A stretch of 64,000 bases of DNA from Pachyseris speciosa (Eukaryota > Cnidaria > Anthozoa > Scleractinia > Pachyseridae), in contig JAEMWC010000755.1 in NCBI GenBank assembly GCA_016490735.1, forward strand, positions 136,001 through 200,000. The letters run 5' to 3'. Position numbers and translations under genes: made by a program. Under the pieces are notes generated by a model. The model made no database searches and was not told where the DNA came from. It was given only the letters and a program-made list of their open reading frames with translations. Below are positions 1-10,379 of the stretch, piece by piece; positions within the stretch are counted from its first letter, which is position 1, and the number at the start of each line of letters is the position of its first letter.

Positions 1-162
1 TATTTATCCGGGATTCATTTATTGTCAGCGAGATTTTGCTATATTCCTCTGTCGACCTGTTTTGTTGCTAAATAAAGAATTGCATATTCTTTTTTATGTT
101 GTGGGGTTAAATTATGTGGTTCGTACAAATGTAGTTGTATTTTTTTTTTCAAATCAGTTGTC

Positions 163-1463
163 ATGAATAACAAAAGGGAACATGGACCTGGTTCTGGCGA
201 TACCCCTGGAAAACCAGGAAAGAAAATGGCCAAAAAACCCCAAGGTCCAGGTGCTGGTGATTAGCCTAAACAGCACATAAGGAAAACACTCTTTGGGAAA
301 GGCAACCCAACTGTAATTACTGAAGAACAAGAAAAGCCAAAAGTGTGGTGTTCTAAGGAGATACAGGCTCTCATACAGTACTTTGGTTTATACTGGGATG
401 GTGCTGCGTCAAATGGGTGGCCAAATACCAAAGATGAACAGTTTTGGGAATGCTGTGCAAATGCTATTGCAGAAGCAACTGATTTGCCTAAACGTTCAGG
501 TAAGAGAGTACAGCGTGTGCCCGTTACTTTTAAATTATTACTTATATGGAAGAATGTAAAAGATGGTAGCCTACAGTTGAACCTTGCAAAAGTGACCATC
601 ACCCTCTACTCCTTGAATGAAAAAAGGAAAACCGTATTAACTGTATATGAAATTACCAGATGATTTCAAACACCTAACCCCATAGACACTTTGCCCAAAT
701 GGTGTTGGCATTGGAATAACAAAATTTATACCTCCTAAGCCTCGCATTTATGTTAACAACCCTTTCCTCATGTACATGACACTACATGCAATGATGCACA
801 GTGTTATTATCCAAATTCTGGTGCCATTTATGCTAAGAGTCTGTAGTGTTGTTTCCAATGAGTGCAGTGTGCATATATAAAAGTGCTTTCTTTTTTGTCA
901 TGATATGACTAGGATCTTCATGCCGTACACGAGTGACCAAACACCTGAAGAAAGCCTATCCCTCACTATGTGATGCAGAGGATGCCTATGGGGTGGACTA
1001 CTTTGAGATGCCTCTTGTAACCAGCACTCCACAGACACCAAAGAACTCGAAACGGCAGGACCAGCCTCTCTCACCAATCTTTGGTCATTCTCCATCTATG
1101 AAATCACACCTTGAAGGAAATGTTTGTATTGGAGACATTGTATTAAAATTAGTACTGTTGTTCAAGACTGCAATGACAAAGCGAATGCAGTTGCAACTAA
1201 TCACGTACCTGCTCAAGGTGTTTATTGAGAACACATATGGATTGAGTTTTCTACATTTTATTCATGATGACATTATTGAGACAGTTATATCTGGTGTCCA
1301 CACCCTTTATTGTAATAATAATAAGAATTTGTTGTACATTTTTTCAAAGATCCTCTCCAAAGTTAAGCTTAAACTTGACCGAATGCCCTTTGGATTAATT
1401 GATTACAACTTAAGGTTCTTCCATGCAGAGTCAGCTGTGAAACTGGAAGATATGAACTGGTAG
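163..1463 (+). pseudogene. two-exon unknown gene, Myb/SANT-like N-terminus, broken by TAG
   Basis: Exon 1 runs from an ATG at 163 to 499 and ends CAG|GTAAGAG. Exon 2 runs from 913, after a pyrimidine-rich tract ending in AG, to a TAG at 1461-1463. Exon 1 ends in phase 1 and exon 2 supplies the two missing bases, so the frame continues. The first ~33 residues are rich in Gly, Pro and Lys. An in-frame TAG at 262-264 follows, and then a stretch with W-C-S-K-E and F-W-E-C-C that resembles Myb/SANT-like or MADF DNA-binding domains, a weak match by eye. The second exon has no domain I recognise and may be a diverged region or run past the true end. The 3' end faces the XPG-HIRAN gene, suggesting both belonged to one mobile element; this is inference. 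It could instead be live with a downstream start. Confidence 0.5.
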
Positions 1464-1774
1464 ATATGAACTGTGACTCTCAAGTTGAAAATAAAAATTT
1501 TATTGGAGAAGTAATTTTTAATGTAAATAACTACAGTAGCAGAATAAGATTTTTCTGTACTTTCTGATGTAAACACTGTTCTTTTAGTTTACAATGAAAT
1601 TCAGAGTGGTTAGCATTAGTGTGGTTCTACTGCTCACATGTAATAAAGAACTGTATGTAATAAAGAAGACAGGTAATATAGAACATTGTTGATAATGTAC
1701 AAGTCAGTAACAGCCATTTCTGTGGTGTTGGAAAGAAATGGAGGTCATATAGAATGGCTGTCCATTTTTTTACA
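1464..1774. other. 3' flank, no feature seen
   Basis: AT-rich sequence after the two-exon gene, with several AATAAA-like hexamers (for example near 1489 and 1641) that could serve as poly(A) signals. I see no coding frame. Confidence 0.4.
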
Positions 1775-1778
1775 TTAA

Positions 1779-1976
1779 AGGGGCATTGTCACTCTACTTG
1801 GCAAGTTGATAAAAAGCCAGAAGGTGTCTCCACATCAACTGATGAAATTCTGATGAAATTCATTTGATATCTTTGTTGTACCTTTACAGAAGCATTTTGT
1901 TTATGATTAAAGCCTCAAAATAATGATTTTAGCACAGAATTGACCTAAAACAGCAAAATCCTCGTGACACTGGTCC
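1779..1976. mobile_element. decayed TTAA-type MITE (Kolobok-like)
   Basis: The left end AGGGGCATTGTCAC follows TTAA at 1775-1778, and the right end GTGACACTGGTCCT precedes TTGA. Ends and inner text (CTAAAACAGCAAAATC) match the better preserved copy at 58,081-58,463. TTAA duplication and AGGG ends suggest a Kolobok or piggyBac-type non-autonomous element. Confidence 0.6.
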
Positions 1977-2917
1977 TTGAAGACACCTTAAATATAGTAA
2001 TCTCTCTAGAGTATAATTGTCACAATGATATTCACTGAACTTTCTTGGCAGCTCTGATCACTTCAGGCTCCTATTCTCCTTTCCTGGTTAGGTTAATAGT
2101 GATATAAAAACCTACTTTCAGATAAGTAGTCCTAAATTTTATATGCTTTACAGTGACTTCAAAATCCAAGCCATCAGACCACACTGCATGTAGATATTTG
2201 GTTAGCTCAACAGCAATATAACCAACTTTACACCAATCATTATATTTAATTGACACAGCAATTGCTTTGTTGTCATGAGCATTTTCAGGCTCTGGAAGCA
2301 GCTTGGCATAAACAATTTTTTTGCAACATACAAATGATCATAGGCAGCTTCTAAATGATCCTGTGCTTCTTTGGAGTACGCCACACCCATAACTTTGAAA
2401 GGCAGAGTATGTGTTACATTAGAGTGTTGATATACTGGAATTAAATTCAACTGTTCTGGGCCATTGAGTTCAGCACTAGTGGTATCTTTAATTTCTTGGT
2501 AATTCCACATTACAAAATAATTTTTACTTTGTATTGTTATAGTGCAATGTGAAGTACAGTGCACATTCACTGGACACTTTAACCTTGAACTGTCCTTTGA
2601 CAAAAGGATCTTCTGGCATTTGCCATTAATGATGACCCAAGCATGCTTGAATTCAACTTCCATAACTGGAAAACAAGGAATCTTCCACTTTAACAATCCA
2701 TCCTCTAGTTTTTCAACATGCACATCCATAGGATCAGGAATGTCCCCTTCTCCTGAAAATGTTAAAAAAACATATTTCATGAAATGAATGATTAACAATA
2801 TATTGCTTCACTTAAACCAGGAGTGCTCAGTGTATAAATATGCACTGAGCTACAGTGTAATATATGATGAATTTTCTTGTATGAGGAAATGCAAACCACC
2901 AATGGAAAGGCACTCAA

Positions 2918-3137
2918 GGCATTTGTAATAAGCAGAAGTCAACCCATACAAGACAACTGGAGAAATCTTGTATGCAAATTCATTGGACAAAAAGTACATA
3001 TTAAAATAAAAAAAAATAAAAAAAAAAGGCATTTGTAATAAGCAGAAGTCAACCCATACAAGACAACTGGAGAAATCTTGTATGCAAATTCATTGGACAA
3101 AAAGTACATATTAAAATAAAAAAAATAAAAAAAAAAC
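2918..3137. repeat. 110-bp tandem duplication in an intron
   Basis: Two nearly identical 110-bp units, 2918-3027 and 3028-3137, each ending in an A-rich AAATAAAAAAAAATAAA-type tract. They lie in the last intron of the XPG-HIRAN gene and do not touch the splice sites. Confidence 0.9.
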
Positions 3138-4319
3138 ATGACTATACCTTCTTGAGAATCCAGTTGTGGTTCAGGTACACTTCTTGAAACATCAGATAGC
3201 AGGTCTCTTGGAGCTAAAGTGACCTGCAACACATGTGAAAGGGCAACATGAATTCATTATTTAGAAAGACCTTGATATGCATTTCATAGGCAAACTTCAA
3301 CAAGAAGTGCATGTGCTACCAAAAAATGTCAAGTTATCACTAATAAGTACTCTAAAATGTAACCTTAAAAACTTCAATACAACTGTATGTTCTCACCTGA
3401 TGAGTTGGAAATGTGTTGTTCTTTTCCATGCTGACCATGTCAATATTTCCAACCACAAAATCTGCCACACAGTCAGTTTGAGAAAATCTAATTGTGTTAA
3501 GATCAGAGCACTTTATCTGCCTTAAAATATTTTCACAAACAACAATCATTATATTTCAGACTTTTGGCCACATATATCTTTCCATGCACTGCACTCCAGC
3601 ATATGAGTAAGTTATAATGCCATGATTACAGCAAATAAGTCAAGAATAATTCACACTGAACACAGGTGAGTTTTTTAAAAATTCCCAAACATGTCACCAA
3701 TATAACCAAGGTTATTGCTTCTGTAAAGTTTGTAAAAGATATACAAAAAACCAATTGTCAGAAAGACTCCACCTGACTGATGGGAGGATTTCAAGGCACT
3801 TCCCATTCCCAGTCAAAATAGTATACTTGAATGTACTAGTGACAAGTAACCACCCCTCCTAAGGTGTCCCTACTTTCCAAAATTGGTGATCAATTATTAA
3901 GTAAAGGATACTCTCCACAAGCAATAGAAAATTGTGCCTCATCCTCTCCTGGTTCCCATGCTGTCAATGGCCTTACACATTTGCTATCAAGACCATAAAT
4001 GGTTTGGTGCTTGAATACTGCACAAGCCTATTTGAATCCCTTGCAGAAGTCTGAAGGGGCATTCCGGTGATTACCTATCTCATTTAGGAAGTCTTTCCTT
4101 GTCACCACCTGACTTGCTCTGTGAATTCCAATTCCTTTGATGTTAGGAAGAAAATCACAGCCTGCAACTATACACATGTACTGGAATTGGCTGCTGTCAA
4201 GGTTGAGGGCATGCAAAATGTAGGCCAAATCTGCAAGGTCTGCCTCTCCAGAGAGTTTGAGCTTAAACAACACCTGGATGAATTAATGAATGAATGCATG
4301 AATTCTGTAACGAACGAAA

Positions 4320-4372
4320 ATATTATTATTATTATTATTGATATTATTATTATTATTATTATTATTATCAGT
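4320..4372. repeat. (ATT)n microsatellite
   Basis: Imperfect TAT/ATT trinucleotide run in an intron of the XPG-HIRAN gene, followed by CATCAT-rich text. Confidence 0.9.
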
Positions 4373-5424
4373 TATTATCATCATCGTGAACATTGTCATC
4401 ATCATAATCATTATAATTATCATAACCATTGTCATTATAAAAATCCAAATGTAATGGCACAACAGTATTACGTACTTTCTCTGTACTTAGCTTAATGCTA
4501 CAATTTGTGCTAGCTAACTGGTACCTTTTCGTAGCCATAAGCTAATAAGTCAGAATCCTCAGCCACATCCACATGCCCACTTGTCGACAAATATGCCAGT
4601 TCAGCATCTGCCTCAAAAGGAGCCACAATATACTGGATGTCCTACTCGATACAAATCTGTAACGAACGAAAATATGCAGCTTATATCCGGCTCCGCTTAA
4701 TTGTTTCTTTGTTCCAATTTTTTTGTCACCTCTATCAATCCAGCGATGTGTTCGTAAACAACACTGACGGCTTGACTTTTCTTGCACCAGGAATCCTGTA
4801 TTTTACCCATGTTTTCAAGGGCTTCACTCTCCTGTAACCGTTTATCTCGAAGCCTTAAAAACAATTTTTTTTCGTCAAGGGATCATCATGCGAATGAATG
4901 GATAAAAAGTTTCTACATAGCACATTAATTTCACACATTCGTCGTATCATTTCACCGCACTCTAAGCCAGGAATTACAAACAAATAAAAGAAGCAAACCT
5001 CCATAGCGTAAAATTTCTTTAAACTGACCTTCGCCTTTCGTCTCGTTCAACCGATTTAGCCGGCAAAGGTAGCCCATCAAACACCAGAAATGGAACCACT
5101 CCATTACGAAGGAGGACTTCAACATATCCTCTGCAAATTTCTAAATAACTGAGAAATATTCATCGGTGTTAGCGTCACTGTAAGCTCACTTGGATAATGC
5201 AAGTGTACGACCGAAAGTGCAAAATACCAAGGACTTGAATTCATATATAAGCTTAAAACATTCGTTCCTCACCTCTCGAAGCTTCCCGTTCTGCGCATAC
5301 TGACCGACAGCGCTTTGTGAAGCCAACATGATGCATCCACGGCTATTATTTTGCCTTCAAAATCCTTGATGTTCACGCTTTTCAGCTGATTTTTAAGAAA
5401 CGGTAATAAACAGTTTATTCCCAT

Positions 5425-5748
5425 TGAAGAGTAAACTTGGTTACGGGCGATTCGACTTCAGCCAAAACGGAATGCGTAATTTTGCATACAAAACAGTCTG
5501 TGAAGAGATGTTAACTCCACGGAGTCTTGTACGAAATGAGCTTAGTTTGCATATTGACCTATAATGCATTGCGATCGTAGCGTCCACACCACCTGGGTGT
5601 ACACTGTAAACTACCTGGTCAGCTGCTGGGCCAGGTGGAGTATGGCCGCCATGTTGGATTATTATGATTATTATTAGGATAATATTAGTTATTGGGCAAC
5701 ACCACCGTCGTCGTCGTGCGCGCCCACGAGCAATACCGCTAGCTATTT
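5425..5748. other. 5' flank of XPG-HIRAN gene
   Basis: Sequence upstream of the minus-strand ATG at 5424 and after the ORF1 remnant. It holds CCGCCATGTTGGATT near 5646-5660, a theme seen in other promoter-like stretches of the window. No reading frame is convincing. Confidence 0.35.
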
Positions 5749-6637
5749 TTACCATGAGAAAAGTAGTTGACGGGTTTCTATAGGTATGGTGCTCCGCTTG
5801 GGAGCTCCGCTATCATTAGGGCATGCTTTAGAAACATGGCCAATCCCATCGCAGTTCGGTAACAAACGACAGCATCACAATCTTTGGCAAGATGCTCATA
5901 CGAATTGCAACGACGACACGTTTTTGGCTGGTTATCGTGAAAAGAGCGCACCAGAAACTTCCCAAAGCGAATAAAACATGTACAGGCTTCTTGAGTACAA
6001 CCCGAAAATGTCGCAAACCATTACAAACTTCAGGCTGATCGTAGAGCTTTCCACGGCGACAATGGATGACTTTACAGTGAGGGCGTAAACGAGCGATAAG
6101 CGCAGCATCAGGCATCTCATGTGGGGCATCGTAAGTAGTCAAAACGGTGTGAGGTCTGGAAGCAGATCGAACGTAATAAGAATTACGTTGAACACTGAAG
6201 GACGTAACTTTCACGAACTTCTCGCGGACGGCCTTATCCGTGAAGGTGATATGAATCTCATTGTCCAACTTACGCTAAATACAGCGAACCTTCCTGGCGG
6301 GGATGCCATCTCTGGCCAGAGCATCAAAAATATCCTTGGTACTGAGACGTTCACGGGCGATGAAATACGCTGTACAAGGACGGTCTGGCATAGAATTGCC
6401 TTCGTCAAAATGCCCACGTTCAAAAGCAGTCGGAAGATAATCCAGAATCTCAAAATCCGATAAATCACCAAGATCTCCTAGAACGTCAGAACGGGACGGA
6501 GCTGCCACGCTAGAATACAAACGAGCATCAGGAGCATCCATGGTCACCGGAGTCGTGGAAGCACTCCGAAAAGCATCAGACTCATTAACGGTTACATTTT
6601 CAGCCCAATTTGAGGGCGTGCTCAAATCATCAGTCAT
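5749..6637 (-). pseudogene. retrotransposon ORF1 (Gag-like) with CCHC zinc knuckles, broken
   Basis: The minus-strand ATG at 6637 opens an acidic N-terminus of about 80 residues, followed by a ZCCHC3-like region (CTAYFIARERLSTKDIFDAL, then NEIHITFTDKAVREKF) and a region ending near VLFALG. After a frame change come two zinc knuckles, CRRCNSYEHLAKDC and, in a further frame, NCDGIGHVSKAC, then a stop at 5749-5751. The frame is interrupted by a TAG near 6274 (between RCI and RKLDNE), a frameshift near 5965 and another between the knuckles. Such proteins are the nucleic-acid-binding ORF1 of non-LTR elements and coat the element RNA. No reverse transcriptase follows, so this is a fragment. Assignment to a LINE rather than another retroelement is inferred from the fold-like motifs. 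Confidence 0.65.
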
Positions 6638-6765
6638 GGCTAAGAAAAGAAAAACGTCAGCAAGATGTTTAACTCACACGCGTTGAGAAAGCGGAGGGAG
6701 GCTTTGCCGTTCCCCCCGGCGGGTACTTAGGACTGCCTCGGAAAAAAAAAACAAGGAAAGCGAAA

Positions 6766-6798
6766 GACAGCTGTTTCGGCCTTGTTAGGCCTCATCAG
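6766..6798 (-). ncRNA. hammerhead-ribozyme-like core
   Basis: On the minus strand the order is CTGATGA, a GGCC/GGCC stem with a six-base loop, GAAAC, then AGCTGTC. These are the two conserved core boxes, stem II and a GTC cleavage triplet closed by a two-base stem III (AC/GT) in a palindromic ACAGCTGT. Stem I pairs poorly between the flanks (GCCATG against TTTCGC), so the copy may be decayed. It lies about 130 bases upstream of the ORF1 start on the same strand, in the putative 5' UTR. Confidence 0.55.
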
Positions 6799-7445
6799 CA
6801 TGGCATAGCTAATGCTCAGGCTCAAGTACCCACATATCAATAAAACAAGCAATGAAAACGTAACGCTTGTGGGATGTGGCTGGAGTGACAAGGATACTTC
6901 ACAAATTAATGTGATCAAGTAAGCTGAAGCCACTCAAAAGGCACTACTTAGTACTTACGTTTTCATTGATATTACAACAGTTGCAAAACGTTGTAAGCAA
7001 CGTTATCGATCATTTTACAAGGTTGCTTTCTGTAACCGCCAAGTTGTCGACTTGCAAAAAGAAAAAGAACGAAAGACAACCTCGTTAACTTACACGGTGA
7101 CAAATCTCGTAGGATTGGTTATGATTATCTGTCGATTCACAGCAAATACCTTCGGGGCTGACCTGTGTAGTAACCAGCCGACGTCCACTGACCGCGCTGC
7201 TTTGCTCAAGAGTGAACCAGCTGGCGCGGGTGAGCTCGTGTAAAATAATCAACAGCCCGGAGGACAGCCCGTGTGGTACGATCGTGTTACATTGTCTAAA
7301 ACGTTGTCAAGTTCGCATCATTTTAATGAAGGAAGGGAAACAGAATAGAAAGAATAAAGAGAACGTTCCGGATAAAGACTTTAAAAGAGATGCAGTTTTT
7401 AAACTAAGTTCAATTATAAGACGAAAGATCTTAACTTGAGCTTGC
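6799..7445. other. no gene seen
   Basis: Mixed-composition sequence. Short open frames on the plus strand (7052-7439) lack recognisable motifs and have no sensible start or splice context. Confidence 0.4.
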
Positions 7446-7489
7446 TTAAAGCAGTACTGTCACTTTAATTCTTGTAATAAGTTTGTTCA

Positions 7490-7690
7490 AATAGACCTTT
7501 TTAGCTTGTAGATTTTGTTTTCCAAATGTAGACTATGTGATCTTCCCAAGGGGATTTGCTTTTTGTCTTTTCATAAATTATGCGTACATATGCACGTGAA
7601 TAAGGCGAAATTTCAAAGAAACAATTCTCTTGGGTAACATCACATGGTCTACATTGGGAAAACAAAATCTACCAGCTAAAAACGTCTATT
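7490..7690. repeat. palindromic insertion, ~60-bp arms
   Basis: The left arm 7490-7549 (AATAGACCTTTTTAGC..., then CTTCCCAAG) is the imperfect reverse complement of 7629-7690. The spacer is about 80 bases. It resembles a fold-back MITE. Confidence 0.75.
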
Positions 7691-7963
7691 ACGAGGAAGT
7701 ACACAAAGAGATTGATTTCAAATGATTTCGTACAAGAAAAAGGAACGGATACTTTTAAGGCGATTTTTCCAGGACATAATGACAAAACTTGAAAAAGTTA
7801 GCCTAACTCTTTTCAGTTGCAATCCATGCATTTTTTCCTCATCATACGTGGCCATAAGACAACCGCAAAAAGTTTCAATGCCCAGCACGAGTACTACGTA
7901 ACAACTCTGGGAAAATTTTGTAAAGGTTCTGTTGTTGTAAACACATCTCTCGGTTTTTCCAAA

Positions 7964-8042
7964 TAAGCCATTTTACAATTGCAAGCTGAGCGACCTGGCC
8001 TGGCCAAATAAGCCATTTTACAATTGCATGCTAAGCGACCTG
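7964..8042. repeat. ~45-bp tandem duplication
   Basis: AAATAAGCCATTTTACAATT followed by GCAAGCTGAGCGACCTGG occurs twice in a row with two differences. Confidence 0.8.
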
Positions 8043-8254
8043 GAAACGAGGATGCGGGTGACCTTGTTTCGATACAGTCCTCACTCCTTTTTTCAAGTAA
8101 ATCATGTTGTTCTAACCAGTCCACGTTTTCATAGAAAGACAGAGAGGTTTGTATCAAAACAAGGTCACCTCCAGCCTAACTTCTACTCAGAGGCCAGGTC
8201 ACACAACTGTAAACTAGGTTATTATGCGACAGTAGACTGACAGTGCCCCTTTAA

Positions 8255-8894
8255 CAGCGTTTTCTTGAAGAACTATGTAAGTGTTGTGTCAAGATGATGT
8301 CAAACTTCTCTCTTGTATGTTGACTTTTTCACAGGCCGAGTTCGTTTTGAGAGAACTTGTTGCGAAGATGAAGAGAAAAATGCTACAAAATTTATACACT
8401 CTCAACCTCTTCTAATTTATCCTAACGTATGGAAAGAAAAATGAGGTGTTTTCTGGTTTGTTTACGTATTCAAGACTAAGCCATGATGTTTTTCAAGCAA
8501 TGAACGTGTAATATCATCGCAAAGAAGTGCTCTGTTTCATTTGTATCAAAATAGAAAACGTTAACATGGAGAAAGATCCCACTAAATGGAAACGTAAGAA
8601 AGTCGGAATGTCCTGTCCAGAGTGTGCATCTAAAGTGAAACTATAGGCTGTAGCGCTACACTAAAATCAGTAACTTTTCAAAGAAGGATTCTCTTTCATT
8701 TGTTCCCAAAATATAATACATCCAAATGGAACTATTGTAGGTCTTACAAAGTTAGAATCTTGCGAACTTAAGGAGGTTCGAAAGGGTTTTTTGACCGCGC
8801 GAATAGTGGATCCAAATGCATGTATCCCGTGCGTGTTCTTGCGCGATCCTCCCGCGAAGTTACGAGGCGCGAGCGGTGGGAGTTGTAAACAACA
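8255..8894. promoter_or_regulatory. noncoding; CpG-rich promoter-like end
   Basis: No coding signal. The last ~110 bases (from about 8785) are CpG-rich, unlike their surroundings, and lead directly into an ATG in good context (AACAACAATGGCGG) at 8895. This suggests a promoter or 5' UTR; inference only. Confidence 0.35.
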
Positions 8895-9133
8895 ATGGCG
8901 GCCTCAAATGAAAAAGTAAATCTGTCTTCTGAAGCTGAATGCGGCTATTTGCGGAATAAAAAGGGGAAGTTTGCTTCTAAAAAGAGCGTTGAGAACAGTG
9001 TACTTTCCGTCAACAAGATGACTCAGGCAAAAAAGTCAGCAAAGAAGCGTCGTTTTGAGAATGATGCTCAAGAACGCGCGATCAACGATTTTATAGCTCG
9101 AAAAAAAACAAACAAACAAGACGGTAGAATTTG
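8895..9133 (+). CDS. orphan first coding exon, basic protein, function unknown
   Basis: The ATG at 8895 sits in a Kozak-like context after a CpG-rich stretch. The frame gives about 80 residues, rich in Lys and Ser, with GYLRNKKGKFASKK and KKRRFENDAQERAINDF. A splice donor TTG|GTACGTA follows at 9134. No continuation in the same frame is recognisable downstream, where the sequence looks noncoding. The basic N-terminus resembles those of transposase-like or chromatin proteins seen in cnidarian genomes, but I cannot name a family. It is either the surviving 5' end of a transposon gene or an exon whose partner lies beyond a long intron. Confidence 0.4.
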
Positions 9134-9209
9134 GTACGTAAAAATTTACAACACTACACTTCACTACACTACACATGGCTTTAAATACTTTCGATTCATT
9201 GGCTGTTGA

Positions 9210-10305
9210 ATGTCATAAACGTATTTAAAAAAATCCAAACTTCATCATACATGTACACACAGGACTCAGGCAAGGAAAACAGTCGGAAAGTACGTGTAGC
9301 ATGTAGTCGGGTCACGAATTATTGACATGGAGGTGTTAGCAAAAGGGTTGGACAAGTTATGAAAACGGTAAGCAATGAATTTAAGGAACGAAGCCCTGCA
9401 ACAAGCAACAGTTCTTGAGCGACGACAAGAAGTTGTTGACACCTTCAGCGGAAATCTCACTTACCTTCCGAATGGCTCTGTAAAGTTAACAACAATCCAG
9501 TAGTTGGCAGACTCCGGTTTGGCCTTCAGTACTCTTCAAGAAATTTCAAACTTGGAGTTTTATGGAGTTATGACACTCCTTCCATCGTCTCGAAACTTCT
9601 CGCGTCACCAAACCAAATCGTCGAGAATTTCATTGAACAGAAGAATAATTTCCTCAATATTAAAGTATTTCCACGAACAATAAACAAGATCTTTCTCTTT
9701 GCTTTGATTTCATATACTTTTAGCCTGATAATTCCTCTATTAATTGCCTTGATAAGAAGACACGACGAGAGACAATGGAGTCCGATAGAATTTCGAGTCT
9801 GTATGAGTCTCGCAACTCGCGCGAATAAGGTCAGCGGTAACATGAAGAGCGCGACCGGAAATAACGATTTGCGCGAAATCGCGCGAGCCGGAAATCAAAG
9901 GTGCAAAATGATTATCAATTTATCTCAAAAATTTGTTCGGTGACCTATGTTGGAATTTTTCATGCAAATAGCATTCAACTTTATCTAACATTTTAGACAT
10001 TTAAGGAAAAATCTGTAGAGTAGATGTTTTTTAATCCTTAAAAGGCTATTTTTCGAATTATCTCCGTTTCCACTCTACATAATTTTCTTAAATTTTCACA
10101 GAAAGTGAATAATATTGCAAACTTTGAAAAACGCTTATAAAAAATATAGGTCACCGAGTTAGTTTTAAAGATAAATTTAAAAAAGTTACTTTTTAGGGCA
10201 GGTCTTTAGAGAGGTATGGTTACCATGGCAACGCACATGACGCCAGAAGTTGTCTCAATTGAAACTTTAACAACCCTGTTGTAAGAGGGTTTACCTAAAA
10301 TATAG
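9210..10305. other. no gene seen
   Basis: AT-rich DNA with a CpG patch at 9815-9900. The open frames here (9266-9460, 9568-9943) show no family motif. The text GAGGGTTTACCTAAAA just before 10,307 is shared, inverted, with 23,090-23,115. Confidence 0.4.
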
Positions 10306-10306
10306 A

Positions 10307-10372
10307 ATCCGGAATCCGGAATCCGGAATCCGGAATCCGGGGTCCGGAATCCGGAATCCGGATTCCGGAATC
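10307..10372. repeat. CCGGAAT heptamer minisatellite
   Basis: About nine tandem copies of GAATCCG, with drift at the right edge. A reverse-complement array with the same left flank lies at 22,996-23,092. Confidence 0.9.
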
Positions 10373-10379
10373 AAATCCG

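Larger units (their letters stand above)
2032..5424 (-). pseudogene. XPG-family (EXO1/FEN1-like) nuclease fused to a HIRAN domain, eight exons, broken
   Basis: Exons on the minus strand are 5424-5273, 5130-5029, 4853-4730, 4656-4525, 4273-3912, 3487-3397, 3223-3148 and 2752-2032. Every junction is GT/AG and every phase matches. Exons 1-3 give an XPG N domain: the start MGINCLLPFLKNQ, then IIAVDASCWLHKA, then VPFLVFDGLPLP. Exons 4-5 give XPG I ([15 protein letters not shown], then [11 protein letters not shown]) and a helix-hairpin-helix-like GCDFLPNIKGIG; exons 5-6 follow EXO1 into ACGEFSQTDCVADF. Exon 8 carries a HIRAN-like domain with LLPEPENAHDNKAIAV. XPG nucleases cut DNA flaps or resect 5' ends, and HIRAN binds DNA 3' ends, so the pairing is sensible. 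Breaks are in-frame TAGs at 4642-4644, 4028-4030 and 2071-2073, and a frameshift in a seven-T run at 2316-2322. After the last TAG the frame still reads EPEVIRAAKKVQ and then TGA. Key acidic residues of the nuclease survive. Probably a decayed, TE-borne gene, possibly of the Academ class known to carry XPG nucleases. Confidence 0.8.
7450..8250. mobile_element. possible TTAA-flanked non-autonomous DNA element
   Basis: TTAA at 7446-7449 precedes AGCAGTACTGTCAC, and GTGCCCCT with TTAA at 8251-8254 closes the other side. The right end matches the AGGGGCACTGTCA end family seen at 58,081. The left end is diverged, so the outer limits are tentative. Confidence 0.4.

Noticed and set aside
163..6637. 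TAG reassigned as a sense codon
   Set aside because: TAG closes several LINE and Penelope frames where family proteins end, TAA and TGA breaks also occur, and frameshifts accompany the TAGs; pseudogene decay is simpler.
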